A stretch of 64,000 nt of DNA from positions 48,145,069 to 48,209,068 of the forward strand of contig OX637391.1 of assembly GCA_951799425.1 (NCBI GenBank), in the 5' to 3' direction. The notes below the pieces were generated by a model. That model saw nothing but the letters and a program-made list of their open reading frames with translations. It made no database searches and was not told the origin of the DNA. Position numbers and translations under genes: made by a program. The stretch comes from Ilex aquifolium (Eukaryota > Streptophyta > Magnoliopsida > Aquifoliales > Aquifoliaceae). Below are positions 55,946-64,000 of the stretch, one piece after another (the first letter of the stretch is position 1; the number at the start of each line of letters is the position of its first letter).

Positions 55946-57464
55946 TTGTATTTGTGTTTTGGTGAGTTTTGTTCAAAATGAAAATGCAAGAAAGCAAGTG
56001 TTGGCTAATCCAAAGGGTTCATTCCAATGGGAATACCAAATCAACTCAAAGCCTTCCTCCGATTGAGCATGAATGAACGATTGATTCGGGGGAAGCTAGG
56101 GACGAGATTGGTGAGTATCTAAGCATAAACCGTGACTAGGCCTACGGAATATCAAAGGCTCACCAACTCATCCACTCTCAACCCCGTCAAACCGAACCAT
56201 TTGACTCTAAAGGGAGGAATGAAGAAGAGTTGAAAATGGTATTCCCAAGAGGAATTTTCACTTGGATTAACTAACTTAAATCCTAGCTACTCATATTAAA
56301 AATGCAAGACAAGCATAATGTAGATGGACATGGAAGAGAAATGGAGATTTAAAGCATGAAACTTAACTTGAAGCAAGAAATCTAAAGCTATGAAGGAAAA
56401 TATGCAATACCCATTTTAAGCAAAGAAATGAAGAAAACATGGAAGTAACAATGGTGAAAGCTAAAATGAAAGATTAAACTTGAAATGAACTTGCAGTGAA
56501 TAGCATTAAATACATTAAATGAAGCTTACCAAGTTCTTACAAAGGATTACAAGTGAAATGGATGGAAGAAATGCAAAAACGAAATTACATTACACTATTC
56601 ATCTTCTTCCTCAATGGAGCAAAAACTAAGCTTAGGTAGTCCACTTCTATACAAGCTTGTAATGTTTAATATATGCTGTGTGGAGACTTGCCAAAACGTC
56701 CAAGAGGCTCCCCCCTAGCTGTGTGTACGAGCTCCCATCAAGAGAGGGCTGAATGGATGGCTTGACAGGCTAGGAGATCATAGCCCTGGCAGCCCACTTC
56801 TCTCCCATCCTCCATCAATGCATTGGCCTTCAAAGTCTTCCACTTGAGTGCAGGAGGCCTGCAAATGTGTAAGGAAATGTTGGGATAGGCGTGGGAGAAG
56901 TGTAGGTGGGACCCCCAAGCCTCAAAGTTGAGTTACAGGCTGTTTTCGCGACCAGAAGGTCCGGAGTACCGGTACCATTTGGTACCGGTACCTAGTACCG
57001 GTACTGTTTTTCTGCACTGGACCACCTTCGGTAGAATCGGCATAACTCTTGATTTAACCGTTGGATTGGGCTGAAATTTTGATACCAAACATAAGACACC
57101 CATATCTAAAACTTTCATGTTTTGAACTTTTCCAAATTATGAGTAGATCATGGTCAAAATGGAGGAATTACGAGGCAGTGCTTCCAATTGTTGCTGCAGC
57201 TGGTGCACTTGTTCCCAAGCACCAATGCCTTCTTGATTTCTTCACTTTTAAGCCTCCAATTCTTCATGTATTGTGTCCATGCCTTCACCACACATCCAAC
57301 ATAGTTGCAATGTCCTAAAATACATGATTTAAGCAATAAAAACTTGCAACATCAAAATATCAACATTATTCATAATTTCGGCTAACTCTAAGTACTTAAA
57401 TGCAAAAGTTGAGTTAAAATGCATGTAATGAGCCCTTCAAATATGCAATATTATGTGCTCATCA
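55621..57464 (-). mobile_element. Solo LTR of the element C family, reverse orientation (1844 bp)
   Basis: The target duplication is ACCGC (55616-55620 and 57465-57469). On the minus strand it starts TGATGAGCACATAATATTG. It carries a palindrome module at 56950-57022. Its first 325 plus-strand bases are also present at 53485-53809 because of the tandem duplication. Confidence 0.9.
56950..57022 (-). repeat. GTACCGGTAC module in reverse solo LTR
   Basis: Three perfect copies are followed by TGTTTTTCTGCACTGGACCA, the family's flanking sequence. Confidence 0.9.
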
Positions 57465-57469
57465 ACCGC

Positions 57470-57986
57470 CCAAGCAAATTTCTTTACCTTCAACAAGCTC
57501 TTCCAAAAAGGAGAATCTTACAGATCACCAAACACTACTCAACTAGCTCATCCAATGGCCTCGAAAGTTCAACCCTTCCAGATGGCGTCACATTATTTCT
57601 AGAAAAGACACGTGGAGCACTGTCAGAGATATTCTAATGGAAAGATATCCCCCTTATGATTCTACCGATTTAGGGGACCACATAATTTGGGATAAGGACA
57701 AACCCTTGTATAAATAGGAGGATATACCTTAAAGAAAAGATGTCTGAAATCTCATTGTAACAATCTTCTTTCCCAAGCAATAGAAAATAGAGAGTAAGAG
57801 ACTTCATTAGAGTGGACTAGCCAAGATCTTCAGCCTAGTGAACCACTAAATCACCTATGTCACTTTATTTATTTAAGTCATTACTCTTCTGCAGTGTCAA
57901 AGAGCTTTTCAGCTCTATACTCGGAATCAATCGCTCACACACAAACACATTCCTTCCGACTCTCATACCTTTGTTTTACGCCATCA
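57470..57986 (+). repeat. Right part of the split solo LTR
   Basis: It has a TATA-like TTGTATAAATAGG (about 57708) and GAGTGGACTAGCC (about 57821), shared with 30497-30509. It ends TTTTACGCCATCA and is followed by the target duplication AATAT (57987-57991). Confidence 0.8.
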
Positions 57987-57991
57987 AATAT

Positions 57992-58673
57992 TATCCTCCC
58001 AACATTTTCTCCTTTCTCCTATGAAATAACACCGACCTTCTTCCCCATATGTAATAGGTAAATTATTTTACGAAAAAATTTGCTAAATTAGTCGAATGAG
58101 CAATACATGGCCATTGTTTATATTAGGATAAATTAACCTAGCGAAATGTAACAAACTACAAAATTTAATGCTTTTGATCGAGATGCTTAAGGCCAAAATG
58201 TATCCAAAACCAACATGTAGCACATGGTCTTAGGCACTTTTTCTTTTTACTCTTTTTAAGCTTTTATGCCTTATTTCAAGGATTCCCCATTTATTAGGGA
58301 GTCTAGTGCTCTCTAGTCCAAGAAAAGTGTTAATAGTTGAGACAGACAGTCGTAGGTGAGATATTAAAGGGCGATAAACAAAGGAAGAAAGACAGAGACA
58401 ATCCTTAAACTAAAAGCAAGATGAGATGACATAAATTTAACTGTTTTCTTACTTGTGCGTGGTATAGTACCTAAAAGGCAAGAATGAGGTAATGGTATAT
58501 CACGAGTTTATTGGAACCTAATTTAAAAACTTAATTCATATATATAATTTGTTATAGTTATTAAGCTAAATAATACTATTTAAACTTAATTTAATAATAT
58601 AATATTTTTTATGGTGGTAAAAAATCGAGAGGCGTGAGGTGGAGAGCTAGATGAGCTCTTGGTGGGTCTGTCA
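57992..58673. other. Unassigned AT-rich DNA
   Basis: No gene, RNA or element boundary is recognised. Confidence 0.4.
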
Positions 58674-59041
58674 TGTGCGTGTAAAAATGAATGAGAATAC
58701 ACAAGAAAATAAGTGGTTCACCAACTGAAAAGCTTGGCTTATCCACTCTAATGGAGACTCTTGCTCATTGATTGTATATTATTTTTTTAAAGAATAAGAG
58801 TACAATAGAGTTTTGTACTTGCTTGAGGCCCCTTTTTACACAGTGATCATTGTCTTTTATAACAGGATATTAGGGGAATATTTAGGGAATATTCGAGAAA
58901 TATTCAGAGAATATTTTGTGCGACTTATTGCCCAAGGTATGGTTTGATGGTGAAAATCCTTCGCTACCCCTTCTAGTAGTTTTTGTATTGTTTGTTGTCT
59001 TCTAGAATCCCATTGCCTTTTGTATATTTTTCGGTATCAAC
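58674..59041 (-). repeat. Possible Tat-like 3' LTR, reverse orientation, with polypurine tract at 59042-59056
   Basis: On the minus strand it starts TGTTGATACCGAAAAATAT just after GGGGCTGGGGGCAAC and ends near TTTTTACACGCACA. The flanking 59042-59206 has AGCTC/GGCTTAG-like words reminiscent of Tat 3' untranslated repeats, and is cut by element C at 59207. Confidence 0.5.
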
Positions 59042-59206
59042 AGTTGCCCCCAGCCCCGAGCAAGGATTGACCTGAAAACCTTGTTTGGGAGTTTGAGGGG
59101 TTTGTCGAAGAAGCTCTACGAGTCCTGAAAACCTTATTTTGTTTTGGACTTAGGCAGGTTGAGCTAATTCTTCTTTTAGGCTGAGGAGCCAAGCCGAGCT
59201 GACTAG

Positions 59207-61068
59207 TGATGAGCACAAAATATTTTATATTTGAAGGTCTCATTACATTCATTTTAACTCAACTTTTGCATATAAGTACTTAGTGTTAGCCAATTTTATG
59301 AATAATGTTGAATTTTCAATGTTGCAAGTTTTTATAGCTTAAATGATTGATTTTAGGACCTTGCAACTATGATGGATGTGTGGTGAGGGCATGGACACAG
59401 TACATGAAGATTTAGAGGCTTAAAAGTGAAGAAATCAATGAGGTATTGGTGTTTGGGAAAAAAAGCACCAGCAACCACACCATCTGGAAACAGAGCCTCG
59501 GTATTCCTACATTTTTACCATGATTCTATTCGAATATGAAAAAGTTCAAAACATAAAAGTTATAGATCTGGATGTCTTCTGTATTGTGTAACAATTTTAG
59601 CTCAATCGGACGGTTAAATCAAAAGTTATACCAATTCTACGAAGACTGGTCCGGAGCAGAAAACAGTACCGGTATGGTACCGTTCCGGAACTGCGTACCG
59701 GTACTTCGAACTCCAGAAGGTTTAGAGTACCGGTACACAGTACCGGTACGCTCCCTGACAGCCCAGAATCGCCTGCAATCATGCTCCACTTGCTGGGGGT
59801 CCCACCTACACTTCTCCCACACCTAGCCCGACATTTTATCCCTACAACCATGCCTCATACACCCTACTTGAAGACTTTGAAGGCTTGGGCATTAATGGGG
59901 ACGAGAGAGAGAAGGGGTAGCCTGGGGGAGGCTTGTCCTAGCCTGCAACACCCATCCATTCAGCCCCCTAATGAGGGAGGCCTTTCACACAGCTAGGGGG
60001 GACCACCATGCACGAAATTTGAAGGCTCATTCTCCATATACTCAGCATTCACAAGCATTTCAAAAGTGTGGCTACCTAAGCTTAGATAGTTCCTAGGAAG
60101 AAGAAGATGAATAGTAAAATAGAAATTTATGGTTTTGCATTTCCTTTGCCCATTTTCACTTGTAATCTCTTGAATACTCTTGTAAGCTTCATTCATTTCC
60201 TTTAATGTCATTTATTTCAAGTATATTTCAAGTTTAGTCTTGCATTTTAGATTTCACCATTGTTGCAGCTAGTTCTTCTTTTTCAAGCTTTGAAATGGGT
60301 ATTGAATATTTTTCTTCTTAGTTTAAGTTTTCTTGCATTGAGTTAAGTTTTAATCTTCATTTCTTCTACATGTCTCTTAACTTTATGCATGTCTTTCCTT
60401 TTTACCATGAGTAGCTAGATTTTAAGTTGGTTAATCCAAGGGAGAACTCCTCTTGGGTGTGCCACTTCAACTCATTTTCATTCCTCCTCTCAGAGTACGA
60501 TGGCTCGGTTTGACTGGGTTGGGGTGAGGACATGGTTGTGAGTTCTTGATACACCGTAGGCATTGTCACGGGGTATGCTTGAATCCTCATCTCCATTTTA
60601 GTCCCGAGCTTCCCACGAATCAATCGTACTTCTAGGCTCTCTATTGGAGGAAGGCTTGAGTTGATTTGGTATTCCCATTGGAATGACCTCTTTGGATTAG
60701 CCAACACTTGTTTTTATTTCATTTTCATTAAGAACACTATCACAAACCAAACTCAAAACTCAAAAGATTTTACACTTCTCTTTTGTTCACTAAAATCACC
60801 TTCACACACTTGAACTTTCCTTCCCTGAGGAGACGACCTTGGAATATTTTTCCAAGTAAAACACGACACGCGAAAGACTCCTTGCGATTGGGGAGCACTT
60901 TTGTTCACATTTCATTTACATTTTCATTCATTCCATCCTCCATTACATTGCCCTATCTCTTGCATCATTCCGAGGGAGAGTGACACTCCCTTAGTCCTAT
61001 AAGCCATACACACATTGAGGGATGATGTTAAGAGGTTAGGAAACAACAACGGTTTTTTTGATGAATCA
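59207..61068 (+). repeat. 5' LTR of element C
   Basis: It starts TGATGAGCACAAAATATTTT and ends TTTTTGATGAATCA. It matches the three solo LTRs at 26446, 45263 and 55621. Confidence 0.9.
59654..59762 (+). repeat. GTACCGGTAC module in 5' LTR of element C
   Basis: Three perfect copies plus GTACCGGTAT and a CCGTTCCGGAAC variant are present. The left flank is GGTCCGGAGCAGAAAACAG and the spacer has TTCGAACTCCAGAAG. Confidence 0.9.
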
Positions 61069-61072
61069 TTTT

Positions 61073-61090
61073 TGGCGTCGTTGCCGGGGA
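61073..61090 (+). promoter_or_regulatory. Primer-binding site of element C (tRNA-Asp)
   Basis: TGGCGTCGTTGCCGGGGA matches 17 of 18 bases of the tRNA-Asp complement. Confidence 0.9.
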
Positions 61091-61210
61091 AGGTTAAGCG
61101 TCGAGTTCGGAGGTGATTTTGAACGGCATGGTAAGTCTCGTGATTTTCATCACGGGCCAAGGTATGTCGTCTCTTTTGTATATATTTTGTTTTAGTTTGT
61201 GTTTTATATA

Positions 61211-62032
61211 ATGTCTTATAATTATTATGAAAATGTTTCAAATGCCCCATATTATGAAAATGTGTGTGAGATTTGTGATGACTATGGGCTCATCTCTTGT
61301 GTGTGCCCAATAAATTATCCGGTTCAAGACTTTGCATGCGAAGGTTCAAATTCATTTTTGGCCTCTGAAAATTTTTACCCCAACCATTATGATACACCGA
61401 GTTATTCGAGTTATGGTTGGGAGAATGAACCTCATGATTTTTCATCCAATCTCACACCACCAAATGAATTTTGCCATTATCCAACGTATGAGGACTCAAC
61501 TAAACAAGAATTGGAAAATACGTTTTACGAGTTTATGCAAAGCCAAATGGAATGGAATGCCCAAATAACCCAACAACTTGATACATTGACTAATGCTATA
61601 ATTGATATGCATGAAGAACAACAACTTGAGCATAGTCAATGTATTGAGGTTGATCATCCCAATGGAATGCATATTGATGTTGAATCTCCCACCACTCTTG
61701 ATTGTGAAAAATTTGATAAAGTTATTATCTCACAAGAGGCTAATGAGCCCAATGTCATTTTTCCATCTAAGAGTGGTGTTGAGATTCACATTTCTCAACT
61801 TGGGGAGGGCATTGCAATGGAGTTAAGTGTAGAAAGTTTTCAAGACAAATTTTATACTCCATTGTTGGAATTGCATAAATTTGCCTATACCTCGGTTCGG
61901 TTGAGAATTTTGAGTCAACCTCCTTTCTATGTTTGGATTGATGGTTTAAGAAAGGCATTCATACACCAAAAAAATGTTAAAACCAAAAAAATAAATGGGC
62001 GCAAGCTCATATCCGAATTGAAGCCGGATTGA
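61211..62032 (+). CDS. Sole ORF of element C, 273 aa, probably derived from Athila gag
   Basis: The ATG at 61211 (MSYNYYENVSNAPYY) is the first good start after the primer site. Residues 18-32 contain CEICDDYGLISCVCP, which looks like a gag zinc knuckle that has lost its histidine. Residues around 97-122 contain QELENTFYEFMQSQMEWNAQ, matching the [19 protein letters not shown] block that follows the knuckle in element A and the equivalent in element B. The remainder (IHISQLGEGIAMELSV, PPFYVWIDGLRKAF) has no recognised domain. The capsid core upstream of the knuckle is missing. The frame is intact. It may act as an accessory RNA-binding or packaging protein for parasitic movement, which is inference. 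Confidence 0.6.
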   Translation: MSYNYYENVSNAPYYENVCEICDDYGLISCVCPINYPVQDFACEGSNSFLASENFYPNHYDTPSYSSYGWENEPHDFSSNLTPPNEFCHYPTYEDSTKQELENTFYEFMQSQMEWNAQITQQLDTLTNAIIDMHEEQQLEHSQCIEVDHPNGMHIDVESPTTLDCEKFDKVIISQEANEPNVIFPSKSGVEIHISQLGEGIAMELSVESFQDKFYTPLLELHKFAYTSVRLRILSQPPFYVWIDGLRKAFIHQKNVKTKKINGRKLISELKPD

Positions 62033-62668
62033 CATGAGCCCTTTTTGTTTTACTTTCATGTACATAGTAGTTAGATTTCTTTTATTGTTATATCTTTACT
62101 TTTATTTTGTTGTAGTGTAGAAGTTGTTTACATCTCCCTAATTTGGATTCATTTCATTTTGAGCATCATCGTAGAAAATCTCATTCAATATCATGTGCGA
62201 GTTTAAGTTGGGGGTGTAAACAAACTTTTTTGTTTTCCCTTTAATGTGTATACTAAAGAAAAAGAAAAGAAAAGAAAAAAAAAGAGGGAGTATCTCATTG
62301 CATGATTCCTTGTGCATTGAGGACAATGCATGGTTCAAGTTGGGGGGTGAGGTGCACCATTTACATTTTCCACCACTTTTTGTATAGAATAATGGAAAAT
62401 GTGAAAATTTTGAAAAATTTTGGTTCCAATATTGAACTATATTCCCCTATCCTAATGGTTATGGGATTTGTGATTACTTGATCTTCATTTTGAACTTTGA
62501 ATACATGAACACATTATAGAAGTTTATCCTATTGCTAAGAGTATCACATACTTGTTTGCTTTTGAACTCAACCATAAGTGCACCATGAACTTGTAATTTT
62601 GACAATTTACGGATTGAGTTCACATTTGAGTGCTTGACATGAATAGTGGAGATGAGTAATAACCCATG
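62033..62668 (+). other. 3' noncoding region of element C with polypurine-like motif
   Basis: CATTGAGGACAATGCATGG and AGTTGGGGGGTGAGG (62315-62352) match elements A and B. No gene is seen. Confidence 0.6.
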
Positions 62669-64000
62669 TGTGACGCCCCAATTTTCGGGGGTCCTATATT
62701 AACCGTTGATCATCCTTCAACCCGCGGAAGTACCCGTGAATGTCGCTCAACCCAACACCACGTCGTTAGCATCCCCTTAACCGGGATCATAGCCCACAAT
62801 GTAAACTGGATTCAGTTATTCATTGGGCTCAACCAAGATCCAACGTACCATGATTTATACTTCATTATAGTCCATTTACATCATTGGAGGGAAGGAAAAC
62901 ATAGACCGAAAATAGGGCAAAGCAATTTAAAAATCTGAAAATTTTTTAGAGTGTACCAGTACTGTGTACCGGTACAATATCGTACTGGTACTGCGTACCG
63001 GTACAATTTGCTTACTGGAAAGTGCGTACCGGTACCCTACCGTACCGGTATTTTCTGCCAAATTTTGCCTTTTTCAACCGTTTTTCATTTTCAATCCATT
63101 CCAAACCCATTCCAAACTCATCCAACACATGCATAATGAAGATTTTCATACTATACAAGGTTAAAAGCAACTCTATTACATTTAATTCCAAAGTTTTACA
63201 TACCAAAAGCTAAGTTTTCATAATGTTTTACAAAAACTCAAACAAAAGCCACATTTCGGTCTTCGTCATCCTTGGGGCTCGAAATGGGAGCCATCCGCCG
63301 GTGTGAACCCCGCACCTGAAATATTTTTCCCACGAAGGGTGAGCCACGCTCAATAGAGTATCTCCTACTGAGGCTACTCCCCAACCTAAATGCATATGAA
63401 ATGTTCACATGCCACAATTCATAACATTCCAAGCAAGAAAGTATATTCAATGTTGGAATTTTCAATGTCATGCTATGTAATGAGGTGAGACTCACTCATG
63501 CACATCAACCGAGTCCTTCCCGACTCCTCCACACATGCAAGTGCCAATGTGTACGAATCCATTATTTATGTTGCACATCAAATGACATTTCATTCTAGGG
63601 TCTTTATAGGGGTGGATGTTCATGGACTCACACCAAGGGTCACCCAACCCACACGGAATTTACGGACTTCCACCGAGGGTTCCACGTACACCCACACACT
63701 TCATGGGCCGAGCCAAGGGAGTGTGTATCCTAATCACCGGGTCTTGCACCCGAGGGATCTTCTAGCCCTTCTTGCTACCCCAACCCTATCAACCATGCAA
63801 ACCGTGCGACTCGACTAGGTCATCGACCCAGCTCACGCGAGCCCACTAGTCATCCACCAAACGAGGTGAAGACAACCACCATGCACACACCCCCTAAATG
63901 CGATGTTCCCGTGCATATGCAGTATGATGTCTCATTGCAACCATAATACAATGTTCAATATGGCATGAGTTACATATGAACATTTTTAACACATTTCACA
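62669..64000 (+). repeat. Partial LTR related to 32702-35089, inserted in element C
   Basis: It starts TGTGACGCCCC and aligns with the minus strand of 32702-35089 over several blocks, then runs off the window. Unlike that LTR it contains a palindrome module at 62950-63060. Confidence 0.75.
62950..63060 (+). repeat. GTACCGGTAC module in a non-Athila LTR
   Basis: Three perfect GTACCGGTAC copies plus GTACCAGTAC, GTACTGGTAC and GTACCGGTAT are present. The corresponding place in the related LTR at 32702-35089 has none. Confidence 0.9.

Larger units (their letters stand above)
59207..64000 (+). mobile_element. Athila-like non-autonomous retrotransposon, element C (partial, runs off window)
   Basis: The 5' LTR (59207-61068), a tRNA-Asp primer site and a single 273-codon ORF are present. 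An internal polypurine-like motif follows and the element is then interrupted by another LTR at 62669. No protease, RT, RNase H or integrase is found in the part seen, and the short distance from ORF to polypurine-like motif leaves no room for them upstream of it. Confidence 0.8.

Overview
This is repeat-dense nuclear DNA of a flowering plant, probably a large-genome eudicot; the species cannot be fixed from the window. I see no intact host gene. Almost everything recognisable is mobile DNA: Ty3/gypsy LTR retrotransposons of the Athila and Tat lineages, solo LTRs, one TRIM, and non-autonomous DNA transposons. The plant assignment rests on tRNA-Asp primer sites of Athila type, the Tat-type second RNase H and antisense extra ORF, and a captured fragment of a plant acyl-activating-enzyme gene.

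Layout. 1-6480: mostly unassigned AT-rich DNA with a CTACYGGTAG cluster (892-1140) and a 767-bp inverted-repeat element (3427-4193). 6770-11331 and 24546-25276: an old, decayed Tat element (pol, ~100-bp tandem repeats, antisense ORF). It is split by Athila element A (11332-24545), which has 1786-bp LTRs with one difference seen by eye and target duplication GCAAC. 25690-29655: a second Tat remnant whose antisense ORF is split by a TRIM (25726-26205) and a solo LTR (26446-28269). 29954-30688: solo LTR. 30917-31755 and 32359-36044: DNA elements with long inverted repeats; the second carries an acyl-activating-enzyme fragment and a nested solo LTR (32702-35089). 38020-53070: Athila element B (target duplication GCCAT), with decayed gag-pol, an envelope-position ORF and a reverse solo LTR inside. 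51674-55945: a 2136-bp direct tandem duplication of B's 3' end and flank. 55621-57464 and 57470-57986: further solo LTRs. 59207 onward: Athila-like element C, with a single short gag-derived ORF, interrupted at 62669 by another LTR that runs off the window.

Two things stand out. Where Athila elements carry an envelope-like gene, element A instead carries two diverged copies of a cassette. Each copy has a TATA-like site, pyrimidine-rich leader, membrane microprotein ORF (48 or 43 aa), 3' splice-site-like signal, stem-loop and a basic, Cys/His-containing protein ORF (143 or 141 aa). That protein resembles the cysteine-rich nucleic-acid-binding proteins of plant betaflexiviruses such as carlaviruses. 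Both ORFs are open although element A's pol is broken. Second, a short module built from the perfect palindrome GTACCGGTAC (31 perfect copies counted by eye, nine clusters) sits at matching places in LTRs of different families and again just upstream of element B's envelope-position ORF.

The insertions give a relative history: Tat remnants are oldest, element B is intermediate (about 20 LTR differences by eye), and element A is very recent. Family assignments and LTR comparisons were made by reading, not by database search.
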